Part shown: positions 20,430 to 31,505 of the stretch, one piece after another | Numbering within the stretch: the stretch's first letter is position 1 | How the letters are laid out: each line of letters opens with the position of its first letter | Assembly: GCA_030765045.1 (NCBI GenBank) | Contig: CM060962.1 | Span: 147,546,525-147,610,524 of the forward strand | Length of the DNA stretch: 64,000 nt | From: Tenodera sinensis | Lineage: Eukaryota > Arthropoda > Insecta > Mantodea > Mantidae | Direction: 5' to 3' | The notes under the pieces: model-generated | Seen by the model: the letters and a program-made list of their open reading frames with translations, nothing else | Database searches by the model: none | Told to the model about the DNA's origin: nothing | Program-made: the position numbers and the translations under genes

Positions 20430-21665
20430 CCTCACTATCACTGCTGGACTACCTGCAGAACTTGACTCATCATTGTCATCATCGGCACTCCAGATTGCAT
20501 CATTCTCCATTCCATCTATTTTATTGGATACGCAGCACTTCTTGAATGACCTCTCTACGAGATTGGCTGAAATTTGGTTACCCAGTTACAGTATAGTTCT
20601 TTGAATTTTCCCAGTAGATATTAGCTTGTGGTTGTTGCTTGGCATCCATTGTGCATATAGTCTTTTGAGATGAGCCTTAAATGAGCTGTTAATGCAAAAA
20701 TTTACTGGCTCTAGCAGAGAAATCATAACCAGGTCTGAATTTTCTGCAGTTAATCTTCATTTCACATCTTCCACTTGATGCCCACAAAAGCTGTCTAATA
20801 CTAGCAAGTTTCTCTGGCATGATAGAAGTGCTCCATATGGTTTAATCCATTCGATGACCAGCATATTGTCCATCTTTCCTTTTTTTTTCACCACAACACC
20901 AAGAGAAAAATTCTCTTCCTTGGGAATGATTTACCCCTTAAATATTACGAGTGGTGGAAGTCTCCTGCCATCAGCAAGCATAGCCAACGTAATGGCACAC
21001 CATTGCTTTTCACAACCAGCTGTAGGTATTGCCAAAGTCTTTGAGCCTTTTTTTTAAATGGCAATACCACATGGTGTCTGAAATAAATGATTGGCACTTC
21101 CTTTTTGCAAAAGCTGATATTCATGCTGCTTATGAAGACATACAACATGCCTCTGGAAAGCCAGAAGTTTGTCTTCTTACGCTTCTGGCATACGCTGCAT
21201 TATTGCAGTGGGCCTGCAAATTGAAAATTTCCACCATATGAAAAATCTTACCATCTGGCCCATGCTTGTCTTGAAATTCTGTGCAATGCCAGTCTCTCAT
21301 GCAATATTCACTGCTTGAAGCTAGCACATATCTGTGGTCACAGCATAACCAAGCTAGCATCTTGAACTTATGAAAGTTCCAAGTCTATCCACTTCTGGAT
21401 ACTTGGCTGGCAATCCTCAGAAAGATTTTCTATTGTGGTTACTTGCAACTTGTCCTTTTTCCTCCAATCCCTTTCACAAAATTTGTAATTTTTTTCCTTT
21501 TTTTTCCCCTTTCTTTTCTTTCTTTTTCTCTTCCTGCTGCACAACTTCCTATTTCTCCCATTTCTTTGAAAATTTAAAATTTTTCTGCAGCAGTGAATGA
21601 AGGCAATCTTATAGAACTCATTTTTGTAAGTCCACCAAGGTGTAAACATGAACCTAGTCAACAGG
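20430..21665 (-). pseudogene. pogo/Tigger transposase, heavily decayed
   Basis: On the minus strand, pieces of a CENP-B-like Tigger transposase in order: RDWRKKDKLQV and GLPAKYPEVDRL of the N-terminal HTH region (21665-21380), GKKGSKTLAIPTAGCEKQW, ADGRRLPPLVIFKG, a diverged NMLVIEWIKPYGALL, LLVLDSFCGHQVEDVK with the second catalytic Asp, SFKAHLKRLYAQWM, LVERSFKKCCVSNKMDGMEN and an acidic end (DDDNDESS). Frames change several times. The Lys/Arg-rich open frame at 21368-21661 is part of this relic, not a separate nuclear protein. Confidence 0.75.
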
Positions 21666-21835
21666 AATGAATAATACCCAAATTAGAACTATTGCATATG
21701 CTGGAGATGTGCAAAGTCTGGTGTTATCGCTAACCCTGTTATACTTTATGCTTGCATACCAGAAATACACAAGACGAGCAATGCTCCCAACATAACAAAT
21801 TCAAATAATGCGCACACCCCAGTTTTAAAAATCTG

Positions 21836-22788
21836 TTGTGTTGCACTCACATGACTTTCTCTACTCTTGTACTAACCATTCTTACAAACTCTTATTACTA
21901 TAAATAAGGAAATTGAAGCTATTAACTCGAAACTTGAGTCAGCTTTGCACCAAGAACCTGCAATATTACTAAGATAAGTGAAGTTTTTAGTTTCTAATTT
22001 GTTCTTACTTTAGAATCTTATTACTATAACTTCTTTGAGTTAGTTGAGATAAACATTTTTACAAATTATCTTATTGTTTATTTCCTTGTAGGTGTAAGAG
22101 AAATATGGGAATACAGTAGGCTTTGAGCGATAGTCAAATCTTTTAAAGCTTTGAGATCCCATTCTCTTTGCATGCTTAACATATAAAATATGAACAACAT
22201 GTTCCATTGCACAAAAGTTTTTAGTTTTCCGAAACTGACACACAAAATAAGGAATATCTCCGAAATGGTTCACTCTACAAAAAAATTTATTGGGATATAA
22301 ATTGTGTATTTTAGCAAGATCTACATTTCTTGTATAGCAAGATTTTGTCTATCTCTTACGGTTTATTCAAAACTCATCCAGACTACACAGGACTACATAG
22401 GCTATAGCCAGAAAATTCAAAATATACATTTCATTTGTCATAAAAATATCTTAAACATATCACATTTTAATCAAAATCGTTTGAGCCATTTTCAAGAAAA
22501 TCAAAATTTTCGAAAAATGTTCCATATAAAGGGTAGTTTAGGATGGGGCTATTCTCTTCAAAATCTTTGTGTCGCATCCTTGAAGGACATTAAACTTAAA
22601 TACCAACTTTGGTTTTTAACTGACTTTTCATTTTTTAGTTATGCTGTCCACAGACTGACTGACACACCAACACAGACCTTTTTCCAAAAATGCTTTCTCT
22701 GGATTCAGGGGGCCTCAAAACATATATTCCGGTGAAATCTTGACATCGTTTTATGGCTGGAATACAATACTTACCAGTAGAGTAAGTA

Positions 22789-22790
<2 letters not shown>
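21836..22790 (-). repeat. R1 dispersed repeat, copy a
   Basis: A ~0.9-kb non-coding repeat also found at 26475, 27005, 30930, 32445 and 59370. Landmarks on the minus strand: ttttgattaaaat, catgacaaatgaaatgtata, a region with actgtattcccatatttc, and the end gtagagaaagtcatgtgagt. Interrupted at 21904-22015 by a fold-back element. The family is not recognised. Confidence 0.7.
21904..22015 (+). mobile_element. Short copy of the ttgttcttactttag element
   Basis: 112 bp starting ataaggaaattgaagctatt and ending tttgttcttactttag(aa). TSD tcttattactataa (14 bp) at 21890-21903 and 22016-22029. Shares its first 20 bp and last ~47 bp with the palindromic element at 59743-60099, but has no inverted left arm. 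Confidence 0.75.
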
Positions 22791-22794
<4 letters not shown>

Positions 22795-22874
<80 letters not shown>

Positions 22875-22878
22875 CGTG
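22795..22878. repeat. (TG)n microsatellite
   Basis: About 35 uninterrupted tg units followed by gcgcgcgtgcgtgc, at the outer edge of R1 copy a. Other R1 copies have a shorter gtgtgcg-rich tract nearby, so it probably grew from R1 sequence. Confidence 0.9.
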
Positions 22879-22879
22879 C

Positions 22880-23590
22880 TACATGAATAATTACAGTAAT
22901 TGAAGATTGGTAGCTAAGCAATCTGTGGCAATCTGCATAGCATTATGTATCACTTGCACAGAGCAGCCAATACCGGTTAAGCTATTTTTACTATTTTTCT
23001 TCAATTCGAAAATCAGATTGATTTTTCCCCTTTTGGTTCTTACCACCAACGTTTGTATTTGTAGTGTCTGATGATACAGCAATAACATTTTCTTGGAGAT
23101 TCAGTTTCTATAACACTTACAACAATTATAATTACAACAGTTCTGAAGATTCACCACCTAAATTTACTAATTCCAGACTTTCACTAACACACCTTTTTCT
23201 GCATGAAATTAGCTCATAATAAGAGACATTAACTTGTACAAGTGGTTTGATGGGTCAGTTAACACACATAGAAGAGATTCCTTAAGTTTTTCAGCAATCA
23301 GCCTAGTTGCAAATGGACTTAGTACATTGGTGATTATAGCTTTCAATTTTGTTTGCAAACAGCTGAATTTCTCATTGTAAAATTTCTTCACAATAACTAC
23401 AATGCAATCTGTGGACTAGAAGGTGTGGTTAGGTACCATCATCAGATAAACATAGGTTGCTTCCTGTACTGCCAGTCTCACTACATTTTCTCAAGTAGTA
23501 AGTGTTGTCTCAAGTGTTTGAAGACTTATGTTTTTGTGTTTCACATGGTTGATGAAATCTGACCAATTGGAATACGAAATACTATATTTT
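22880..23590. other. Intron; unassigned
   Basis: No domain, RNA gene or known repeat recognised. Confidence 0.4.
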
Positions 23591-23602
23591 GAAACATATA
23601 TA

Positions 23603-24213
23603 TGTTGTTGTTAGCTAATGCTGGATTTCTGACAATGAAGTCATTAATCCTCTTGCTCTCCAATATTTTTCACTGATGGATGGGGCACTAGATGTGGCCG
23701 GGCATATTTGAAGGTGGTCTCGATCCATTTCCTCTTGCAGATCACATAGAGGACAGAGTGGTGAAGAATGTATCCCAATTCTGTTTAAATGTTTTGCCAG
23801 ACAATCATGTCCTGTAATCAACCTGAAGGTTACAACTGCTGTTTTTCGAGGATACTCAGGTATTACTGTTTGAATGTTTGGTAGTTCCCATCGTTTATTC
23901 TTTGATTTTTCATAGTAATATTGTTCAAGAATTTTTTTGTAATCAGAGTTGACTAATCTTTTAGCTGCATAAAATGGTAGATTAACTATAGATTTCTGTA
24001 CAGTACTGGTACCCTTTTTTGCAAGAAAATCAGCTTTCTCATTACCACTCAGTCCACAGTGAACTGGTATCCATTGGAAGACTAGGTGTTTTTGAAGTGC
24101 TGTTAGATGGGTAAGGATTTTCCAACATTCTATAATTGTTTGGTTTTTTGGTGACAACTTGTAAGTAATTGCTATAATTGCCGCCCTGGAATCTGAGAGA
24201 ATAACTGCTTGAT
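23603..24213 (-). mobile_element. 5'-truncated LINE B copy
   Basis: The 3' end of LINE B. It starts in RNase H (HQAVILSDSRAAI) and includes HLVFQWIPVHCGLSGNEKAD, the knuckle CPLCDLQEEMDRDHLQIC and the end ...LMTSLSEIQH with a (caa)n-type tail. One frame is open from 24157 to the stop at 23615. TSD gaaacatatata at 23591-23602 and gaaaacatatata at 24214-24226. The family is related to but distinct from LINE A. Confidence 0.85.
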
Positions 24214-24328
24214 GAAAACATATATAATGTTATCATTAATATATCAATATGTTTTGGCATTGTGCCAATCACAAACAGTCAAAATAGTTGAAAGTATGAG
24301 AGGTAGAACTGGAACTTAAAAATTCAAT

Positions 24329-24400
24329 GCCACAACTGGGATTTGAACCACAGACCTTCCGCTTACCAGACGGCTGCTCTAACTATTGAGCTATTGTGAC
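24329..24400 (-). repeat. tRNA-Thr-like head (reverse copy, block 2)
   Basis: 72 nt. Acceptor GTCACAA pairs with TTGTGGC, differing from block 1 (GTCACAG/CTGTGGC) at both members of one base pair. Anticodon loop CTGGTAA retained. Confidence 0.7.
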
Positions 24401-24792
24401 AAACTGCCAGAATGACATTAAATCCTCAAACCAGTTCATATTTCTCCTGGTAAACCACAAAGGCAGTCTCACATCAGAGACAAATTACCCCAATGGTGAC
24501 TTACTATTGTAAGTACTTTATGTCCCAGGATTAAATAACCTTCAGATGGTAATTATTATTTATTTATGCCAACAAACTTACTGTTGGTGTTTTTAAACAC
24601 ACAAGCCGTGTGTGGGCAAAGTTTGAGAGGTAGAACTGGAACTTAAAAATTCAATGCCACAATCCTGGGACATAAAGTACTTACAATAGTAAGTCACCAT
24701 TGGGGTAATTTGTCTCTGATGTGAGACTGCCTTTGTGGTTTACCAGGAGAAATACGAACTGGTTTGAGAATTTAATGTCATTCTGGCAGTTT

Positions 24793-24864
24793 GTCACAAT
24801 AGCTCAATGGTTAGAGCAGCCACCTGGTAAGCGGAAGTTCTGTGGTTCAAATCCCAGTTGTGGC
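24793..24864 (+). repeat. tRNA-Thr-like head (forward copy, block 2)
   Basis: 72 nt. Acceptor GTCACAA/TTGTGGC, A box tagctcaatggttagagc, B box ggttcaaatcc, anticodon loop CTGGTAA. Confidence 0.7.
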
Positions 24865-24976
24865 ATTGAATTTTTAAGTTCCAGTTCTACCTCTCAAACT
24901 TTGCCCACATACGGCTTGTGTGTTTAAAAACACCAACGGTAAGTTTGTTGGCATAAATAAATAATAGTTGAAAGTA

Positions 24977-25639
24977 ATTTTTGAAGTTGAATCAGACTGA
25001 AAAAGTCCATTGCCACAGGCAGAGCACTTACTGTTGAGCTACCATGGCGAGATGCCTGTACATGCTTTAATCTTCTCATCTGATTCTGGAATGCTGGTAG
25101 ACCTTTAACAATCTAAGATATTCCAGATATCATGCCTAAAGGCAACTCGTAGTGTTGCAGGTACTTCTAATTTTTAGGCTTTAACCATTTTTAGGGTTAA
25201 TTTTTGTTATCAAACATTAATAAACTTTATCCTTAAACTACTTGCTCATATTGCATAACAATAATACAGCTAAGTTTTAAAATGAGGCACCCTTTGTTGT
25301 ATTTGAATTACTTATATGTATATTTTTCTTTATTGCTAGAGACAAAATTGAACCCTCCTGCAGATTTGTACTGGGTAAGAAGATGAATGGCTCTGTACCA
25401 TGTGTGCTGAGTATTAAGTAAATACATTTTTGTTTATATAAATTGTTAATACTATGCATTGTAAAATAGTTTCAAAAGCTACACATGAGTAGATCAGTGT
25501 TCAGACATTTTCTAGACAGTTATGATCAAAATAGGCTCCTAGGAATCTTCATCTGTTACTGTAATTAAATTTTTAACTCGATGTAAGGCCAATAGAGGAA
25601 ATATCTCAAAGTATACATTATTATTTTTCACATTTGCAG
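24977..25639. other. Intron; unassigned
   Basis: No element recognised. Ends with catttgcag, the acceptor of CYFIP exon C. Confidence 0.45.
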
Positions 25640-25831
25640 GCTTTGTAGGGGCGACACATTTTAGGACTATGTGTCGACTACTGGGATATCAGGGCATAGC
25701 TGTTGTGATGGAGGAATTGCTTAAGATAGTAAAGAGCTTGGTTCAAGGAAATTTACTGCAATTCACTAAGACATTAATGGAAGCAATGCCCAAAATCTGT
25801 AAACTTCCAAGATACGATTATGGTTCTCCAG
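25640..25831 (+). CDS. CYFIP/Sra-1 exon C
   Basis: 192 nt, phase 1 in and phase 1 out. Encodes GFVGATHFRTMCRLLGYQGI, AVVMEELLKIVKSLVQGNLL and QFTKTLMEAMPKICKLPRYD, then YGSPG. MCRLLGYQGIAVVMEELLK is one of the most conserved blocks of CYFIP. Acceptor tttgcag|gcttt, donor ccag|gtaagt. Joins exon B across a Gly codon (G|GC). No lesion. Confidence 0.95.
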
Positions 25832-26474
25832 GTAAGTTAGGAAAAACTTTCTCTAAGCACACCTGGCTTTATTAATTGAAGGAATAACAAGACACTTTTA
25901 ATTCATGTACTCAATAAAAAAATTTTAATTTTAAGCTTTTAAAAATGGAACTTCTAATAGAACAGATTAATGGCTTAACTGCAACCATAGTCAACTGGAC
26001 CATGATCTGTTCTATTACTTTGCAAGAAGGGAGAGGTTCATCTCAATTGTACCTATTTTTTCCAAGCAGTCACAAATATTTTACTTCATGTGTCCAGAAA
26101 CAAAACTTAGTGAAACAATAAATACATGGAAAAGTGAAAATGGTAAGTATGAATAAAATATGAAAATGAGAGTTTAATTCTAGGTAAATCACTTTTTTAC
26201 GAACATAATTTGAACAGCTCTTATTTTAGATATTTCTAAATCTAATTTAACAGTTTTTAGATTTAGTTCCCTAGCAATTTGTCTTCACTTGTTATTTTCT
26301 GCAGTGAAACATCACCATAGTTTTTTAAAATCTGATGGAACAAAACATTACATGCATATACAACAATTGCACTTATGTAATATTAAAAAGAAGTGTACAT
26401 CAAGATCCTGTCTGTTTCAAAAACATATTACAAAATAATATTTTTAAGACAATATTTGTGTTAGTGCAGAGATA
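25832..26474. other. Start of 27.1-kb intron; unassigned
   Basis: AT-rich, nothing recognised. Confidence 0.45.
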
Positions 26475-26795
26475 GTTTATTCCTTCCCTAAGTAGGGGAA
26501 GTATTGCAGTGCACTCAAAAATTCAATATTGAAAGTTGATCAAAACTACTTGTTTTGGAGGCCGGTGGATCTAGAAAATAAAAAAGAATAAAACAAGCAT
26601 TTTTAGAAAAAGGTCTGTGTGGGGGTGGGGGATGAGGTTGAAGGGCGAGGGTGTGAGCGAGAGAGTAGCATAACTCAAAAATGAAAATTTGGTTAAATAC
26701 CAAACTTGGCATTCAAATTAAACATCTTACATGGATGCAACACAAACAATTTCAAGAAAATCCCTCCATGCCAGACTACCCTTTACATCATGGGT
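26475..26795 (+). repeat. R1 repeat, copy b (partial)
   Basis: Matches the first third of R1: taagtaggggaagtattg, ttttagaaaaaggtctgtgt, gcataactcaaaaatgaaa, and gactaccctttacat. Cut off before the gattttgattaa region. Confidence 0.65.
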
Positions 26796-27341
26796 GCTGT
26801 TGAAGGGGAAATAGTCTCGCTTAGACTTACCCCACCATTATACCTATGCCAAATACCCTAGCCTCTCTGACATAAACAAAGCCACAATGATTGGGGTCAG
26901 TGGAGACACCCAATAGCATGTAAATATCTAATTATTTTGACAAACCATTTATTTTTATTTTTTCAAGTTGACTGTAATACAATATGACTACTACAACATG
27001 TCAATCATTTTTACTTTCTCTACTGGTAAGTAGAGGAAGTATTAAATTCCACCCAAAAATTCGATGTTGAGATTTCACCAGAAATATATGTTTTGAGGCT
27101 CCCTGAATCAAAAAAGAAGCCTTTTTAGAAAAAGGTCTGTGTGCGTGCGCGTGCGTGTGTGGGCAGCATAACTCAAAAACGAAGTCAGTTAAAAACCAGA
27201 GTTGATATTTAAGTTAAATGTCTTTCAAGGATGCGACACAAAGATTTTGAAGTAAATGGCCCAACCCTAAACTACCCTTTACATGGAAAATTTTTCAAAC
27301 TTTTTGATTTTCTTGAAAATGGCTCTAACGATTTTGATTAA

Positions 27342-30090
27342 CACTAGAACCCCGGCGCTCGCTAGCTACCATTAACTACGGTAGCGGTCATTTTTGACCG
27401 TTCGTTTTTTGGCGTACAGTTTACAACTTATTTCTTACCATTTTGATATTATTATTATTAGGTAACTAGCCTCAGTATATTATCGTTGTGTATGTATAAA
27501 TTATTGGAAAATTGCCTTTCTAGGGCACACATACGAGTTTTCTATACTAAATTTTTTCTCTAATAATCTTGTGGTAATGGAGAGTTAGGAGAAAAAAAAT
27601 ATTTAATTTAGTAGTATATTAAAACCCCGTACAATGAACATGTCTTCTTTATTTATCTCTGTCTTTCAACAGTATGTTTACTCAAATAAAAGAAAAATAG
27701 CTCAAATTCTCAGAATGGCGGAATATAGTATAATAGTACAACTAAGAATATTTGTGATTATGAACATGTGAACTCAACTTTATGTATAATAGAACAAGTA
27801 ATATTCCAACACACATCTTTATATTAGTAAACCTGTTACAGTATGACAACTATGTTAGTACTTACACAGAAAGTTCCTTTCATTGTTATGAACATTCACT
27901 TATGCTTTGTACTTTACACACGTAAGAACTTATCTAACTTCTGCTGTGCATTTTCCACATACTGATTTCTTGCAAATATGACAGGAATTGCTTGCTTTGT
28001 TCTGTGTGCAGTTATGACCTATTTGACACTGTCGTCAGCGATTAGGAGTTGGATGTTCTTCGGTTGGATTAGTCTGTATACAACGTTATCTAGTTCCCAA
28101 GTAGGCTTCTCTTAGCTCTTCAGTTAGTTGAAAGATGAACCTGCGGCATGAAAGTTCCTTGCCTTTTATTTCTCGAAGCACTATCCAAGCGTTGATGGCA
28201 GCTAGTTCCAATATGTTGTAAAAAACATGCATCGGCCATCTGCGGGTACCAACACAAAAGGAAAACAATCGTGCCATCTGATCAATCACATCCACTCCAT
28301 ATTTAGTCTTGTAAAACTCTACTATTTCAGGAAGTTTCTTGGAGGCTACAGATATTGCAGATGAGTTGTGAATTGTACTCATTATAATTACATTCTTCTG
28401 TGGCTTTCCTTGGTAGATGGTTAGCAAAATACCGTCGTTTGTTTTCATAAGAATGTTATCATAAGGAGGAGCTCTGGAATTTCTTAGGTGATCAGGAACT
28501 TTTCGTCTTGATCTGTTCACTGTTCCCACGATACTACTGCCCGACTCCTTTAGTCTTTTAGATAGTGATAATGAAGTAAAATAGTTGTCGGTGATGACGT
28601 TTCGTCCCTTTTTTAGAAAAGGGTTTGTTAGAAACATCACAACATGTTCTGAAACAGATTTGTTCTGAGGCCGCTGATTATCCTTCCCCAGGTATGGGAT
28701 AGCGTTGCAGAGTTACTTTGAGTTCACATCTCCAAGCATACAGTGTTTTTATACCAAATTTATCAGGCTTATTGGCCATATATTGAATGAATAGACAGCG
28801 ACATTTTGTACGATAAAGTTGTTCATCTACTACAAGGAACGCACCTGGTATGTAGCAAGCCTCACAGTTTTCAGTAAATTTGTTCCAAATAGTTGAAGCC
28901 AGTGCAAACCTATCCGTCTTTAGCCTTTCAGAACGGGATGACCTGATATCAAATCGTAAACATCTCATCGGTTCCACGAATCCGTCCCTTGCCATGGTAT
29001 CATAAAATATAGGTGCCCACCACTTTTTGGACCAGAGTTCAGCTAGTTCAAGGCTTCTGCACTCAAGTACACCCTGCAAGTAAATTACGCTGATGAAAGT
29101 GTCCAACTCATCCAAGGAAACAGTCCATTTCTCATCATTTTTCTTCTCTCTTGCTTCAATCTCTGTACGTTTTTTGATATGTCAAAGAATCGACTCATCA
29201 ATGAACAACTTCCAAGCAAATGCATGGCTGCTGTCCCTTACATGCCTCTTAGCATAAGCATTAGGACCTCCTTTTTCTTTCACAACATTATGTTGCTCTG
29301 TTCTACCTGGATTGATGATCTGCCACTCAGTAACCTGCATTACTAGTAGGAATTCTATTTTCACTTGCCGCTTGTGAGGTAGTCAAATTGGATGGAGTTA
29401 CACAGTGCTGCAAGTCATGTTCAAATGATGGTTGTATCGAGCTATGCCCATACCTTCTTACCTCCCTCGCAGCACGAGAATTACAGGAAATGTTACCCTG
29501 AACTTGTTTGTCTGAAAATAAATAAACAGATAAACAATCAAAATATATTTATATTGTGTACAAACAAGGAAATTAATAACTACATAAATGCACATATTAG
29601 GAATACAGTTTCATGTTATGCAATATCTAAATTCTAAAGCAAGCAGAATAAAACTTACCATTCAAATTGTCTTCACTGAACGACTCATTTTCCAATTGTT
29701 CTGAATCAGCTGGAGGTTGATAATCATCTTCACCACTACCACGCTCTTCAAAAAGATAACCTTCTGATACATCGTCTGGTATATCATGAAATATGGCTAG
29801 GATTTCATTTGGTTTAAAGCAGTTAGGGACAGTGAGAAATCCAACGATAATGCGAGCGAAAGCCTAATAAAATTGTAACGGTCAAAAATGACCGTCTCTG
29901 GGGTTCATGGTCAAACATGAAAAAACACCCACACAAATGATGACATGCCGAAAATTATTATGCTATATAAAACCAGAGGTTATATCAGGAAAAGTCATAA
30001 AAGGCCAAGTTTTTGTTTTAAACATCTGGTGGAGCTAAACTTATTTAAATATCAAGAACGGACAAAATGACCGCTACCGGGGTTCTAGTG
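27342..30090 (-). mobile_element. piggyBac element 3, complete with TIRs
   Basis: 2749 bp between TTAA 27338-27341 and 30091-30094. Perfect 14-bp terminal repeats CACTAGAACCCCGG / CCGGGGTTCTAGTG. Subterminal tagcggtcatttt...gaccg motifs follow on both sides; the left end carries an extra ~25 bp between the TIR and this motif. Encodes a transposase on the minus strand with a probable small intron. Different subfamily from the copies at 35450 and 45063, whose TIRs start CCCTT. Confidence 0.9.
28086..29830 (-). pseudogene. piggyBac 3 transposase, split frame
   Basis: N-terminal acidic exon at about 29830-29659 (IPDDVSEGYLFEERGSGEDD) ends at a gtaagt donor; a 147-bp intron (29512-29658) ends tttattttcag. 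Then come VTEWQIINPGRTEQHN and FAWKLFIDESIL (29364-29182), and the catalytic part: LDELDT..., AFLVVDEQLYRTKCR (first Asp), NVITDNYFTSLSLSKRL (second Asp) and YGVDVIDQMARLFS (third Asp), then RRWPMHVFYNILELAAINAW. All three catalytic Asp are present. Frame breaks: near the intron exit (about 29350), a TGA at 29182-29184 and a shift near 28710. The Cys-rich tail may follow in another frame at 27950-28080. No start Met is evident. Confidence 0.8.
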
Positions 30091-30929
30091 TTAAAATGCC
30101 ATGTGTTTGAGATATTTTTATGACAAATGAAATGTATATTTTGAATTTTCTGGCTATAGCCTAAGTAGTCCTGTTTACTCTGGATGACTTTTGAATAGCT
30201 CGTAAACCGTAAGAGATAGACTAAATCTTACTGTACAAAAAATGTAGATCTCACTAAAACACACAATTTATCTCTAAATAAATTTTGTTGTAGAGTGAAC
30301 AATTTCGGAGATATTCCTTGTTATGTGTGTCAGTTTCGAAATGGAACATTGTTGTTCATTTTTTTATATGTTAAGTATGCAAAGAGAACGGGATATCAAA
30401 ACTTCAAAAGATTTGACTATCGCTCAAAGTCTACTGTATTCCCATATTTCCCTTGCACCTACAAGGAAATAAGCAACAACAAATTTCTGAAAATGTTTAT
30501 CTCATTTAACGCGAAGAAGATAGAGGAATAAGAGTTTGTAAGAATGGTTAGTAGAAGAGTAGAGAAAGTTATGTGAGTGCAACCCATCAGATTTTTGTCC
30601 TGGTAGCAGGTAAGAATCTAATATTTTTTAAAAGCCATGTATTTATTTTTAGTGTTTGGCTGTAATACAATACTAATACTATATCAATATTTTTTATGAT
30701 TTGAGCATCTTTGCACCACAAGCATGTCAATGTTCGGCTGTTATATTAAAAAAAGAATTAGTCCTTTGAAACTGAGCACTTGACAAGTTTACGAAGCGGC
30801 ACTGCATGTATGCCGCTGACCTGCCTGACTGACAAATGCAGGTAGCCTGCTTCAACTTACGTCACTAAGCATGAAAGAGATGAAAATAGGTGTATGCACT
30901 CTAGTGTGCTGAATGGTATGGCTGCTTTA

Positions 30930-31505
30930 CAATGAACATTTTTCAAATATTTTGATTTCTCAAAAATGACTAATGATTTTGATTAAAATACCACACGCTT
31001 AACATATTTTCATGACAAATGAAATGTATATCTTGAATTTTCTGGGAATTCCCTCAGAAGTCCTCTTCAATCTGGATGACTTTCACATAACAGATAAACT
31101 GTAACAGTCAAAATTTGAGTGCAAAAAAATCATAGATCTCATTAAAACACACAATTTATGTCGAATTTTTTGTGGAGTGAGCCATTTCTAAGATGCACCT
31201 TTTTATTTGTTTGAATTTTCCAATACTTATCATTTTCTCATTCGTCTTTTATGTCTTGGACATGCAAAGAGAATAGAATTTTAAAGCCATCACATAGCGA
31301 CCAGCTCTTTAAAGATTTGATTAGAGCTAAACTACTGTATTCCTCTATTCCTACTATATCTACAAGGAAATATAAAATAAAACCATTTCTGCAAATGTCT
31401 CTCCATTAACATGAAGTAGATAGAAGAATAAGTGTTTGTAAGAAGAGTTTGTACAAGATTAGAGAAAGTGATGTGAGTGCAACTCATCAGATTTTTTCTG
31501 TATTG
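30930..31505 (+). repeat. R1 repeat, copy d (5'-truncated)
   Basis: From tacaatgaacatttttcaaa through gattttgattaaaataccac to gagaaagtgatgtgagtgca. Colinear with copy c but lacks the first third. Confidence 0.65.

Larger units (their letters stand above)
24297..24962. mobile_element. Inverted tRNA-derived SINE block 2
   Basis: Same composite as 3870-4523 but in the opposite overall orientation. On the minus strand it reads L-H-T and a cut-off L; on the plus strand from 24661 it reads H-T-L. Both halves are near-identical, giving a fold-back with arms of about 250-300 bp. TSD aatagttgaaagta at 24283-24296 and 24963-24976 brackets the whole block. Both blocks cut their outer L tail at the same place, ...ctacctctca, so they probably derive from the same dimeric source. 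Confidence 0.8.
27005..30610 (+). repeat. R1 repeat, copy c, split by a piggyBac
   Basis: R1 sequence at 27005-27341 (tggtaagtagaggaagtatt ... cgattttgattaa) continues at 30091-30610 (aaaatgccatgtgtttgaga ... gtagagaaagttatgtgagt). The piggyBac sits at the TTAA in gattttgattaa. Removing it gives an R1 copy colinear with copy a. Confidence 0.75.

Noticed and set aside
21368..21661. Lys/Arg-rich nuclear protein on the minus strand
   Set aside because: It matches the N-terminal region of the Tigger relic and has no independent domain.
22304..22735. 143-codon plus-strand ORF
   Set aside because: Lies wholly inside the non-coding R1 repeat; other R1 copies do not keep the frame.
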